DNA from: a virus
IMG/VR virus record: IMGVR_UViG_3300025138_000334
Coordinates: 1 to 24,654 of that record
Reading direction: 5' to 3' (one strand)
DNA: 24,654 bases
A model generated the notes under the pieces. The model was not told where the DNA came from. It saw only the letters and a list, made by a program, of their open reading frames with translations, and did not search any database. Every line of letters starts with the position of its first letter. Position 1 is the first letter of the stretch. This document shows positions 15,838-22,944 of this stretch, piece by piece. Position numbers and translations under genes: made by a program.

Positions 15838-17364
15838 TTAAATGTCTAAAGGTTGTATTGCGTATTCTCTTACTGACACGTTGTCTATTGAGCCGTTAAA
15901 TGAAGAGCCTCTAAATCTCAAGTCAGTGCTAGTAGCAACTCCAATACCAGTGTGAGTGCCGTTAGAGCTTAAAGAACCTAAACCATTGTTTATAAGCTCA
16001 ACTGAACCGCTAGAATAATCTTGTATTGTAAAAGTAAACTCATAAGTATCTCCAACTGTAAGAATACCGTCTTGTCTAAGTTCCTCTGAACTACCACTAG
16101 CTCCATTACCTTTAGCAACACCATCTTTTATAGTCCAGTCTGCTTCGCTAACCCACCTATTGTTTGGATCAACTTCTTTTACTGATACGTTGTCTATTGA
16201 ACCTACTAAATTTCCTGCGCCAGAATTATTAAAGTATAAATTTAAGCTGTTTGTAGTTGTAGTTACAAAAGAATGTGCACCTACAGTGTTAAACTCACTT
16301 GACACTCCACCGTAACAATTAACTACTACACCACCACTCTCACGTTCTACTATATTAAAAGTAACTTGCACAACTGTTCCTACATTTGACTCTAATTCTG
16401 GTATACTTTGATACATTCTACCACTACCAGTACTTGTGGCTTTTCCATTAGCTATAGACCAATTTGCATCTTTTTCCCAATTACTATCTGCATCAAACGT
16501 ACCATTTTCAACTAACTCACTACCTAAATCTGCGTAGTCACCGTTTAGAACTAATTCAGGTAGTGATGCACCTTCTGGATAACTTTCTTCCCAAAAGCCT
16601 TCGTCTTCAGGATCTTCTGCTATCATTATATCTGTACCGTCAAAATCCCAAACATTACTTGTATCGTTTAATGTTGTTGACACTGTTACTGTGCTACCTA
16701 CAGTTGGTATATAATTACCAACAAAATTATCTTGCTCTATTTGAGCACCAAAAACATAAACACCACTACTACCATCACCAGCATAGCTATTATTAGCATC
16801 TCCTGTGGCTAAAGCAACTAATAGATTTAAAGTAGTTGCTGCTGCTTGTGCGGTTAATGTTATTCTGTAAAAACCACTACCTATTAATTCTGTAGTTACA
16901 GTTAGATTTGCATTTTTTGAAGTAATAGCTCCATTTGATAAGTTAATCCAAACATTATACGAAACTAAACCTGAGTTTAAAAAGTTAGCTTTTATAAAAG
17001 TTCTTTCTTTTGCTTTTGCGTAAAAAGACATTGTAAAAGTTTGGCCAAGAGATGCTGAAATATTATTAGACCTAACCCAATGCTCTGCATTAGCATTATC
17101 TTCTTTTAACAAATCAGCTGTAAAAGCACTTGAATCAAGAGGACTAGCTATTTGATTAGGTTCAACAGTAGAAGCATTTTTAGTCCAAGAAGCATTATCC
17201 CAAGTTTCACTTTGCAAAACTAAATTTTCTCTATCAACAGTTTGAATAGGATGCATTTGACCGGCGGTAAAACTTTCAAATACAAAGTCATCTATACCTG
17301 TTACGGCACCTCCACTACCAGCAAGGGTTGATATATCAATAGTTGCTAACCCTAATCTAGGCAT
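15838..17364 (-). CDS. Jelly-roll (carbohydrate-binding-like) tail protein
   Basis: This 508-residue protein appears to hold three beta-sandwich modules. Residues about 45-230 (NLVLQSETWDNASWTKNAST to GAQIEQDNFVGNYIPT) form a pattern common in phage fibre and decoration proteins. Residues about 267-385 and 395-500 are related repeats: each has a WEKDANWSIANGKA or WVSEADWTIKDGVA start and ends in GSIDNVSVKE or GSIDNVSVRE, in the manner of CBM_4_9-type modules. The DNA of the repeat ends is also alike (near 15875 and 16185). These domains would bind glycans or other fibres. Its start at 17364 overlaps the upstream stop by one base (TAATG). A 35-base A/T spacer separates it from the long fibre gene. 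No enzyme active site is visible. Confidence 0.72.
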   Translation of the reverse strand: MPRLGLATIDISTLAGSGGAVTGIDDFVFESFTAGQMHPIQTVDRENLVLQSETWDNASWTKNASTVEPNQIASPLDSSAFTADLLKEDNANAEHWVRSNNISASLGQTFTMSFYAKAKERTFIKANFLNSGLVSYNVWINLSNGAITSKNANLTVTTELIGSGFYRITLTAQAAATTLNLLVALATGDANNSYAGDGSSGVYVFGAQIEQDNFVGNYIPTVGSTVTVSTTLNDTSNVWDFDGTDIMIAEDPEDEGFWEESYPEGASLPELVLNGDYADLGSELVENGTFDADSNWEKDANWSIANGKATSTGSGRMYQSIPELESNVGTVVQVTFNIVERESGGVVVNCYGGVSSEFNTVGAHSFVTTTTNSLNLYFNNSGAGNLVGSIDNVSVKEVDPNNRWVSEADWTIKDGVAKGNGASGSSEELRQDGILTVGDTYEFTFTIQDYSSGSVELINNGLGSLSSNGTHTGIGVATSTDLRFRGSSFNGSIDNVSVREYAIQPLDI

Positions 17365-17720
17365 TAGTAACCGAAATAACAGATTACACCTCCAGTAGAA
17401 TCATGTGGAAAAGTTGCAGATGTCCATCTACCATAAATTGTCATACCTGCTGGAAACTCACAATTGCTTAAAGCAATACCACCAGAACCTTCATCTACAG
17501 TTTCTGAACCAGAACCTAAACTATTAGCTGCGTGAGCTGTACTAAAAAATTTATCTGGATTTTCAGCTATTAAAGCTGTAGGTTTGCTTTTACTTATAAA
17601 TTGTATTGCTACTATAACCATACCAGTTGGTGGTACGACAGGAGCTGGAGATGCAGGTCCATCTGTGTGTACACTACCTAATGCTCCTAATATTACCCCA
17701 TGATCTATATTTGCTGCCAT
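17364..17720 (-). CDS. Small beta-rich virion-type protein
   Basis: This 118-residue protein lacks membrane segments. It has a Gly/Ala/Pro-rich start (MAANIDHGVILGALGSVHTD), an IVAIQFISKSKPTALIAEN strand pair, and a closing segment GMTIYGRWTSATFPHDST with CYFGY at the end. The pattern resembles small proteins I associate with tail or head decoration in marine phages, but I cannot name a family. It starts 6 bases after the holin stop and its own stop overlaps the jelly-roll gene by one base. A role next to the fibre proteins is likely. Confidence 0.65.
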   Translation of the reverse strand: MAANIDHGVILGALGSVHTDGPASPAPVVPPTGMVIVAIQFISKSKPTALIAENPDKFFSTAHAANSLGSGSETVDEGSGGIALSNCEFPAGMTIYGRWTSATFPHDSTGGVICYFGY

Positions 17721-17726
17721 ATTTTT

Positions 17727-18119
17727 TTATTTTTTTGATTTTTCAAATGATCGCCCGCCAAAATAAGCACCGATCACTGTTATTAATACTAATTGTAAAA
17801 GATCTACATACGAGTCTTTTACGTTAAAACTTAATTTACCTGCGTCTATAAATATTAATAGCATTGTACATACAACTAAAAATATTAATACTAAAGGCCT
17901 TACATTTTTGCTTAACCACGAGTCAGAGTTCATATCTGCGTTCCAGCGAGATGTAACGTTCTTTTCCATCTCTATTTCGTAATTAGCTATTATTTCTTTT
18001 ATCTTAGCTTGTGCTGCTAGCTTTTCATCTTTAGAGGTGTGTAAGTTATCTAAAACTCCACCAACACCTTTCACTAAGTCTGCCGCACCTGAGCTAAATA
18101 TTTTACCTAACACGCTCAT
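17727..18119 (-). CDS. Holin, 3TM GTA-type family
   Basis: This 130-residue protein matches the general plan of the gene-transfer-agent-type holins. It has an amphipathic start (VLGKIFSSGAADLVKGVGGV), a charged helix (EKLAAQAKIKEIIANYEIEM), the characteristic SRWNADMNSDSWLSKNVRPL stretch, and membrane segments at about residues 74-92 (LVLIFLVVCTMLLIFID) and 107-122 (LLQLVLITVIGAYFGG), ending in GRSFEKSKK. Holins form holes in the inner membrane to time lysis. A single membrane-protein neighbour and the peptidase gene lie a little upstream. The start is 2 bases after the preceding stop. Confidence 0.8.
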   Translation of the reverse strand: MSVLGKIFSSGAADLVKGVGGVLDNLHTSKDEKLAAQAKIKEIIANYEIEMEKNVTSRWNADMNSDSWLSKNVRPLVLIFLVVCTMLLIFIDAGKLSFNVKDSYVDLLQLVLITVIGAYFGGRSFEKSKK

Positions 18120-18121
18120 AT

Positions 18122-18550
18122 TTAGTAACCTCCACCTGTACCATATTCAACTGTAGTACCACCTTTTCTACTTACACCGCCACTTCTCTCTCCATCACTA
18201 GTTTCACCGCTAGAATCTTGCTCACTAGGTTTTTCTATAGCACCTTCACCATCACCACCGTTTTCACCACCAGTAGTTCCACCACCATTACCACCAGTAG
18301 TTGTTCCACCACCACCAGTGCTAGTTATACCAGCTGCAGCATTTTTCATTTGTTGTGCTGACACGATATTAACAACACCACCTATCATTGCTATTTGTAT
18401 TTCAACATGATTGTTACCTCCCATGTAGCCAAGCTGTCCTAAAACTTCATGCTCATGATAACCTACTAAACCGTATTGCATAGCCCAAAGCTCTGCTTCA
18501 GATATTGTTGTGAATAGTGGTACTTTATCTATATGTGTTATTAAACTCAT
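18122..18550 (-). CDS. Gly-rich protein with conserved N-terminal domain, unknown
   Basis: I chose the ATG at 18550 (142 residues) rather than one 39 bases further upstream, because it overlaps the preceding stop as ATGA. The N-terminal 70 residues are conserved-looking (MSLITHIDKVPLFTTISEAE, then LWAMQYGLVGYHEHEVLGQL, with GYMGGNNHVEIQ). This domain pattern occurs in other marine phage proteins, though I do not know its function. After about residue 75 the sequence becomes disordered, with long runs of Gly, Thr, Ser and Asp. The histidine-bearing region could bind metal or be structural. The position between membrane proteins is compatible with a lysis or virion role. Confidence 0.65.
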   Translation of the reverse strand: MSLITHIDKVPLFTTISEAELWAMQYGLVGYHEHEVLGQLGYMGGNNHVEIQIAMIGGVVNIVSAQQMKNAAAGITSTGGGGTTTGGNGGGTTGGENGGDGEGAIEKPSEQDSSGETSDGERSGGVSRKGGTTVEYGTGGGY

Positions 18551-18759
18551 TTCTTTGCAAATTTTTCTAAACCAGCTATACCAAAGCATCCTAGCACTAC
18601 TAATACAAATGAATCGTATACAAATTCATTTATTGCTAAGTCTCTGCCTAACCAACCTGTTAATAAATCTAACACCATAACTAAACACATAATAACAAAA
18701 GCTATTGCTCCTATTATAGATTTTTCGTTATAGTTGTTATCGTCTTTAAATATTTTCAT
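18547..18759 (-). CDS. Two-helix small membrane protein, possible holin-like
   Basis: I prefer the ATG at 18759 (70 residues, MKIFKDDNNYNEKSIIGAIA) over one 21 bases upstream, as it overlaps the peptidase stop as ATGA. The product has two predicted membrane helices, about residues 15-37 (IIGAIAFVIMCLVMVLDLLT) and 47-65 (VYDSFVLVVLGCFGIAGLE), with a short GWLGRD link and a Lys-rich end. This is a plan shared by small class II holins and antiholins. With a 3TM holin two genes later, it might be an antiholin or an accessory membrane protein. The function is inferred from topology and location. Confidence 0.65.
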   Translation of the reverse strand: MKIFKDDNNYNEKSIIGAIAFVIMCLVMVLDLLTGWLGRDLAINEFVYDSFVLVVLGCFGIAGLEKFAKK

Positions 18760-19157
18760 ATGTTTGCTGTTCTTTCCCAAGGAAAATCATCACCGGCCTC
18801 TTTCCACTGACCATCAACCTTAATCATGTCTTTACCGTTTATAGTTTCTCTTGGATATGTTACACCGTCGTAATACACGCTATCATCGTTATAAGCTAAT
18901 TTACCTAGCTTCATATCTGTAGCATGTCTCATTTCATGTAGTAACACTTGTCTTTCCATTGGGCTATTTACTGCTATTTCATCGCTAATAAATATACTAC
19001 CGTCCATATTAGCTTCACCTAGTATACCTTCATCTAGCTTTTTTCTTATAACAGGATTACCAGACACAGATGCATCGTAAGTTTTAAAACTTAACTTTTT
19101 ATTAATGTTACCACCTCTAGCTACAGGCTGTGATGCTTTACCTAGTTTAAACCCCAT
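18756..19157 (-). CDS. HExxH metallopeptidase-like protein
   Basis: This 133-residue protein has the zinc motif HEMRH (His74, Glu75, His78) in the stretch ERQVLLHEMRHATDMKLG, preceded by a strand and helix as in zincin peptidases. Glu128 in PWERTA near the C-terminus is a plausible third ligand, as in gluzincins, where a downstream Glu lies in a WExxA-like context. The start MGFKLGKASQPVARGG is basic. No signal peptide or membrane segment is present. The gene lies beside small membrane and holin genes, so it may help lysis, but a virion-processing role is equally possible. Its ATG overlaps the upstream stop by one base and its end overlaps the next start as ATGA. Confidence 0.72.
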   Translation of the reverse strand: MGFKLGKASQPVARGGNINKKLSFKTYDASVSGNPVIRKKLDEGILGEANMDGSIFISDEIAVNSPMERQVLLHEMRHATDMKLGKLAYNDDSVYYDGVTYPRETINGKDMIKVDGQWKEAGDDFPWERTANI

Positions 19158-19522
19158 TATTTCTCACCGCATTTTTTAGATGGATTACCAACTTGCCTCC
19201 AGTCTTGTTTTACCCAAGTTTTTAGGCTACCACCACTACTAGTACCTTTTACATTACTTTTACTTGAACGTCTATACTTACCAGCTTTACCTGCAGCTCT
19301 TTTAGCTCTAATTACTTTAGCTCTTTCTGATTTACTCATACTAGCTATTTTAGCTTTAGGTAAACATACTTTTTTAGTACCACCACCTTTTTGTTTTACT
19401 TTAGTAGGTGATGCTTTTACACAACTACCTTGACTAAATTCTGTTGTACCAGGTTTTCTTTTATAACCTTTCCAACAAGGTAATGGACTATTTTGAGTAA
19501 GCTTAGACGTTAAGTCGTACAT
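19157..19522 (-). CDS. Small basic Cys-bearing protein (DUF5872-like, uncertain)
   Basis: This 121-residue protein is rich in Lys, Arg, Ser and Gly. The start contains CWKGYKRKPGTTEFSQGSCV and a second part has KKVCLPKAKIASMSKSERAK. The end, GGSLKTWVKQDWRQVGNPSK followed by KCGEK, resembles a short 'W-K-W-x-V-Cys-Gly' segment found in small proteins of phages and giant viruses, which I recall as a domain of unknown function (DUF5872), though I have not been able to check the name. Four Cys residues may bind zinc or form disulphides. It could bind nucleic acid or package into the virion. Stop/start overlap with the HExxH gene is one base. Confidence 0.6.
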   Translation of the reverse strand: MYDLTSKLTQNSPLPCWKGYKRKPGTTEFSQGSCVKASPTKVKQKGGGTKKVCLPKAKIASMSKSERAKVIRAKRAAGKAGKYRRSSKSNVKGTSSGGSLKTWVKQDWRQVGNPSKKCGEK

Positions 19523-19759
19523 TTACTTTTTCTTCTTCATTTTCATTTTCATCGCAGAAACTTTCTTCATCATCATAGCTGACTTTTTCATCATAGCCAT
19601 AGATTCTTTTTTCATTTTAACGGCAACTCCTTCTTTCTTTTTAATCTCAGCAACTAAAGCTGGGTTTAAATTTTTTTCTTGTTTAGCTGTAATTTTCATT
19701 GGAGCTTTCTTCATCTTTGCCATTGATTTTTTCTTCATTTTTGCTGGTGCTTTTTTCAT
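19523..19759 (-). CDS. Lys/Met-rich repetitive basic protein
   Basis: This 78-residue product is about 36 percent Lys and 19 percent Met, made of short KKAP, KMKKK and MMKK units (MKKAPAKMKKKSMAKMKKAP at the start and a run of MKMKMKKKK at the end). The middle (ITAKQEKNLNPALVAEIKKK) is the only non-repetitive part. The composition resembles histone H1-like or protamine-like tails and suggests binding to nucleic acid, perhaps with the head DNA; this is inferred from charge alone. The Met-richness is unusual. Its ATG overlaps the PAP2 gene stop as ATGA, and the next gene starts immediately, so it is embedded in the operon and is unlikely to be a chance frame. Confidence 0.62.
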   Translation of the reverse strand: MKKAPAKMKKKSMAKMKKAPMKITAKQEKNLNPALVAEIKKKEGVAVKMKKESMAMMKKSAMMMKKVSAMKMKMKKKK

Positions 19760-20289
19760 TTTGTTTTATTTTTTATATGTTTATACATTGAGTTACCTAA
19801 TTTATCACCCATCTTACTATCAGACTTATAGTGAGCGCGGGCAACTCTACGACTATAAGATATATTTTCACCTGTCTTTACAAATGCAGATTTTGCTTTT
19901 GGATATTTATCACCTAGTACTTTTGCTATTAACGTTCCTTGAACAGAATGTCCAGAAGGATATGATTTAGTCTTCATAGAAGACATTTCGTAGTTAGGTA
20001 AACTTTTGTCTAACTGTTTAGGTCTAGGCCTGTTGAAGTGCTTCTTTAATTCTAAGATTACAGGTGCAGAGTCTTTTATTAACTTTGCAGCAACTTTTTT
20101 ATCATAATCTTCTATATTATTATCTTTAGCAGTCTTAGCAAATGCAGACTCTATGTTATCAAACTTCTTTACAAAAGATTTATTTAAAGGTATTTTCTTA
20201 AGTTCTTTTAACTCCTGCGCAGTATCAAAGCTACTATCACTAGGTGGCTTCATTTTTTTAAATGAACTTATATCAAAATCTTTTAACAC
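19756..20289 (-). CDS. PAP2 superfamily acid phosphatase
   Basis: This 177-residue protein carries all three motifs of class A nonspecific acid phosphatases and the wider PAP2 family: KKHFNRPRP (K, six residues, RP), YPSGHS, and SRRVARAHYKSD (SR, five residues, H, three residues, D). Spacings of 20 and 31 residues lie within the usual range. These histidines act as nucleophile and acid in phosphate monoester or lipid-phosphate hydrolysis. There is no signal peptide and no membrane helix, so unlike bacterial class A enzymes it is likely cytoplasmic or virion-borne. The N-terminal 75 residues are Lys-rich helices. It overlaps the preceding gene by 7 bases. Possible roles: phosphate release from nucleotides or lipid precursors of the host. 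Confidence 0.85.
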   Translation of the reverse strand: MLKDFDISSFKKMKPPSDSSFDTAQELKELKKIPLNKSFVKKFDNIESAFAKTAKDNNIEDYDKKVAAKLIKDSAPVILELKKHFNRPRPKQLDKSLPNYEMSSMKTKSYPSGHSVQGTLIAKVLGDKYPKAKSAFVKTGENISYSRRVARAHYKSDSKMGDKLGNSMYKHIKNKTK

Positions 20290-20498
20290 TTTCCTTTTTT
20301 CTGAGTTCTAGATGCCCACATATTAGCATACGCGCTAGGGTACACTTTAAACTTTCTTCTTGCTGCAGCTTTACAGCTAGCGCTAAGCTTAGCTAATGCT
20401 GGAGATTTTTTTAATTTAGCAGCACTTTGTTCAGCCATAGAAGCTTTTACAGCCATTTGCTGTTTTCTAGGCATATCTTTTACTTTTGGATTTGGCAT
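20283..20498 (-). CDS. Small basic phage protein with PSAYAN-type motif
   Basis: This 71-residue protein is Lys/Ala/Arg-rich. Its second half has SCKAAARRKFKVYPSAYANM and WASRTQKKGKC, a motif recurring in small phage and giant-virus proteins, often near structural genes. The function is unknown. The first half (MPNPKVKDMPRKQQMAVKAS) is charged and helical. A net positive charge suggests nucleic acid or virion interior association. The start is 13 bases after the previous stop, and the end overlaps the PAP2 start by 7 bases. Confidence 0.65.
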   Translation of the reverse strand: MPNPKVKDMPRKQQMAVKASMAEQSAAKLKKSPALAKLSASCKAAARRKFKVYPSAYANMWASRTQKKGKC

Positions 20499-20511
20499 AT
20501 TTATTTATTTG

Positions 20512-20889
20512 TTAACATTTCCACCTGCGTCTAGCTGCTTTACCACGTTCTCCAGTCCAACCTTTTGATCTTGCACAAAATGATTTTCTACGCTTAGCAG
20601 CTTTACTACCAGGTTTAACTTTACCAGTAACTGCAGTCTTTAATTTACTGCCTGGGTTTTTTCTTTTGTATTCAGTAACACCCTTGCTTGTCATACCAGC
20701 TCCTTCTTTTACAGTTCTAAAATTACGACCCTTACCTTTAGTTGTTTTTCTAGGTTCGTTACTTTTTTTATTTAAAGGTGATCCGTCGTTTCTTCTACGC
20801 CCACAGCTAGTAACAGGAAAAGGGTTTCCGAGTTGTTCGAAATCCCTATTATTTTTAAACATATTATTTTGCAGTGGTGATCCTGGCAT
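20512..20889 (-). CDS. Basic SFCAR-motif protein (DUF6321-like)
   Basis: This 125-residue protein is strongly basic. The C-terminal half (GMTSKGVTEYKRKNPGSKLK, then TAVTGKVKPGSKAAKRRKSF, then CARSKGWTG and RRRWKC) closely follows a phage domain that I recall as DUF6321, typified by KGSKAAKRRKSFCAR. The role of that domain is unknown. The N-terminal part (MPGSPLQNNMFKNNRDFEQL) appears disordered. The conserved Cys residues may bind metal or link to partner proteins. Its start overlaps the wHTH gene stop by one base. Confidence 0.68.
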   Translation of the reverse strand: MPGSPLQNNMFKNNRDFEQLGNPFPVTSCGRRRNDGSPLNKKSNEPRKTTKGKGRNFRTVKEGAGMTSKGVTEYKRKNPGSKLKTAVTGKVKPGSKAAKRRKSFCARSKGWTGERGKAARRRWKC

Positions 20890-21329
20890 TATCTATCTTT
20901 ATCTTTAATCATATCATCTATAGCTTTGTTATAAACTTTATCTGTATATGATTTGTTATTATAGAATATGCTTCTATCTGAGGTAGGCATATCTTCTTCG
21001 CCTAATAGTATGCGGTATATTCTATTTATTAATTGTTTACATCGGTAAGATGTTTTGTACACACTATACTTTATAGTAGTACGATTTCTATGTCTCCAAG
21101 TGTCTATCCAGCCATCTTGCCTAAGCCTGTCCCACCTGGCTTTGTCCCAAGAAAATGTATATACTCCGTCCATAAAATCTTTTCGTGTGAATCTTCCTTC
21201 ACAATCTAAATAAAATAAAAGTTCTAAGTCTGCGTCTAAAATCCCGTAAGTCTTACAAGCCCACTTTCTTGTGAGCCTGTAATACTTAAGGACATTCATT
21301 TCACGCAAATCTTGCGCAGTTAATCTCAA
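20889..21329 (-). CDS. Winged helix-like (MarR-type) protein
   Basis: This 146-residue protein resembles a winged helix-turn-helix fold: YGILDADLELLFYLDCEGRF (helices 1-2), the recognition-helix-like stretch SWDKARWDRLRQDGWIDTWR and a wing-like RHRNRTTIKYSVYKTSYRC, followed by a helix KQLINRIYRILLGEE. The order matches MarR-type regulators, including the GW-I-x-x-R pattern preceding the wing. It might bind DNA to control late genes or could have been recruited as a structural protein. No ligand site is evident. The C-terminal tail is Lys/Asp-rich. Confidence 0.62.
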   Translation of the reverse strand: MRLTAQDLREMNVLKYYRLTRKWACKTYGILDADLELLFYLDCEGRFTRKDFMDGVYTFSWDKARWDRLRQDGWIDTWRHRNRTTIKYSVYKTSYRCKQLINRIYRILLGEEDMPTSDRSIFYNNKSYTDKVYNKAIDDMIKDKDR

Positions 21330-21332
21330 TTA

Positions 21333-22127
21333 CTATGCGTAAGCAATATGGCATTCAGTAATACCTAAATTATGCCCGTTAATAGTAGTGTTATTAAACA
21401 CGTCTGTCATAGTAACAACGTTACCACGTTTTACAGCGCTACCATTTACAACAGCTTCTACAGCTCTACATATATCTTTGAATTTGTGAGCTGTGTGATG
21501 TAGTAATACATCATCATCTACAGCTGTTCCACTTAAAGATTTAAAAGATAATCTAGTTTTTGTTGTTGTAATAGAATCAGCACCTAAGTAATTAGCTGCA
21601 GGTAGTAATACGCCATCGGCCATTGTAAAAGCTGTTGAAGCTATATTTGCTATAGCAGCAGCAGAACCTGCTCCACCAGTAGCGTTAGTGCTTCCGTCGT
21701 TAGAGTCTCCAGCGCCGTAGTAAGAAATTACAGTAACAACATCAGTTTCCGCAAGATCAATACCATTTGCTCCAGACTGAGCTGTAAATGTTAATTTACC
21801 ACTACTAGCGTGAAGAGCCATATCAGCAGATGCTATTCTAGTAAATTCACCAACAGCTGTATTTGCAGCAGCGGTAAAGTTTTCACCAGTTACATCATCA
21901 CGCGTGTACTTAGTTCCTCTACCAGCAGAAATAGCAGCTTTATGCTCTATAACTACTTCTAAGTCTGTTGCAGCAGTTCCTGGCGTAATAATATTTCCAA
22001 AATCTGCTAGTGTTAATGTTACGGTATTAGCGTCAGCATGTCCTGACGCGCCTGCTTGATTTGCTGTTACCGTTAATGCTTGTTTTCTAAAGCCCATAAA
22101 CCTTAAAAAGTTTTTATTTTTATTCAT
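21333..22127 (-). CDS. Virion-type protein, largest of three paralogues
   Basis: This 264-residue protein is rich in Ala, Thr, Gly and Asn, as in beta-structured virion proteins. The first half (ALTVTANQAGASGHADANTV, then LTLADFGNIITPGTAATDLE) looks like a beta domain. The second half (ADGVLLPAANYLGADSITTT, then RLSFKSLSGTAVDDDVLLHH and FKDICRAVEAVVNG) aligns with the two smaller neighbouring proteins at 22153 and 22515. No enzyme motif or membrane segment is present. The ATG follows an A-run, after a gap of 25 bases. A capsid decoration or tail role is likely but not shown. Confidence 0.65.
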   Translation of the reverse strand: MNKNKNFLRFMGFRKQALTVTANQAGASGHADANTVTLTLADFGNIITPGTAATDLEVVIEHKAAISAGRGTKYTRDDVTGENFTAAANTAVGEFTRIASADMALHASSGKLTFTAQSGANGIDLAETDVVTVISYYGAGDSNDGSTNATGGAGSAAAIANIASTAFTMADGVLLPAANYLGADSITTTKTRLSFKSLSGTAVDDDVLLHHTAHKFKDICRAVEAVVNGSAVKRGNVVTMTDVFNNTTINGHNLGITECHIAYA

Positions 22128-22152
22128 TTTTTTTTATTTTATAAGTTTATTA

Positions 22153-22497
22153 TTACACTTCAGTGTCTATTGTTACTCCAGTTATATGCTCACTGCAAAA
22201 AATACCATTTTTTACATCAGCAATAGTAACAAAGCCATCACCTGGTGTTGAATTCATTGCTGCAACTAAATCATTTGATGCTTCGATAAATTTTCCATTT
22301 GCAATAGCAAATAGTATTGATCCTCTAGCTGCACCTGTGTTTGACAAAGATTCAAAAAACAGTGTCATGTTATCGCCAGTAGTTCCAGCAACTATACCTG
22401 GGTATATTCCTAAAACTCTTGATTGTGGTATTAATATCGCCTCATTTGTCCCATTTGCTTCGTCTGTTGTATCACAGAAATATAAGTTATTTTCCAT
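22153..22497 (-). CDS. Virion-type protein, paralogue
   Basis: This 114-residue protein has the layout of its neighbours: EAILIPQSRVLGIYPGIVAG, then MTLFFESLSNTGAARGSILF, then NGKFIEASNDLVAAMNS and a terminal ITGVTIDTEV. The F-x-S-x-x-x-G strand and the following helix match the 120-residue and 264-residue proteins on either side. It has no membrane or catalytic features. The leader is made of AAT/AAA repeats. It is probably the product of local gene duplication. Confidence 0.65.
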   Translation of the reverse strand: MENNLYFCDTTDEANGTNEAILIPQSRVLGIYPGIVAGTTGDNMTLFFESLSNTGAARGSILFAIANGKFIEASNDLVAAMNSTPGDGFVTIADVKNGIFCSEHITGVTIDTEV

Positions 22498-22514
22498 TTT
22501 TATTTATTTATTTA

Positions 22515-22877
22515 TTAAGCTGCAGTTGTTATTACTATTCCAGATACTCCAGTTATAAATGATTCACCTGAGTCTCCACCTCCATTAACCCCGTCTGATG
22601 CTACATTATCACTTTGTGTAAAGAATCCACTTTTTTGTCTTGATAAAACTGAAGATAGTTGCTGCATCAATGTTTTAACGTCTGATGTTGTTTGTGTAAT
22701 AGCAACAGTATCATCTGTAGCAGCTCCATTTCTAGATGCAAAAGATATAGTTACTTGTCCAGTGCCAGTAGTATCTGCACCTAAAAAACTAGAGGCAGTG
22801 TACATAGCTCCATCACCAGTACTATCTACTTGGTCTACGTCCTCATTAAAATAGAGGAATTTTTCGTTATAATTCAT
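22515..22877 (-). CDS. Virion-type protein, paralogue
   Basis: This 120-residue protein has YTASSFLGADTTGTGQVTIS, FASRNGAATDDTVAITQTTS and DVKTLMQQLSSVLSRQKS, followed by a Gly/Asp/Ser-rich segment and a terminal FITGVSGIVITTAA. The order of a hydrophobic strand, an F-x-S strand and a helix matches the two downstream proteins. It follows groES after a 67-base gap with no clear terminator or promoter. No function can be assigned beyond a likely virion role. Confidence 0.65.
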   Translation of the reverse strand: MNYNEKFLYFNEDVDQVDSTGDGAMYTASSFLGADTTGTGQVTISFASRNGAATDDTVAITQTTSDVKTLMQQLSSVLSRQKSGFFTQSDNVASDGVNGGGDSGESFITGVSGIVITTAA

Positions 22878-22944
22878 TTTGTTTTTTTTTATTAATTAAT
22901 TGTTTTATGTTTTTAGTTTTGTGGTTTAAGGCTTCTGGTTTAGG

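Noticed and set aside
16464-16796. A 110-codon plus-strand frame and other short plus frames in the fibre region
   Set aside because: They arise from the skewed base composition of fibre repeats and match no family.
18122-18589. A longer form of the Gly-rich gene starting at 18589
   Set aside because: The extra residues overlap the preceding membrane protein by over 40 bases, while the ATG at 18550 makes a standard ATGA overlap.
18547-18780. A longer form of the two-helix membrane protein starting at 18780
   Set aside because: The ATG at 18759 gives an ATGA overlap with the peptidase stop; the extra seven residues are within the end of that gene.
22163-22558. A 131-codon plus-strand open frame
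   Set aside because: It mirrors the small virion genes on the minus strand and has no leader or neighbours; shadow of real genes.
22878-22944. A possible terminator or promoter after groES
   Set aside because: No stable inverted repeat, and no Bacteroidota-like TTTG and TAnnTTTG promoter pair could be placed in it.
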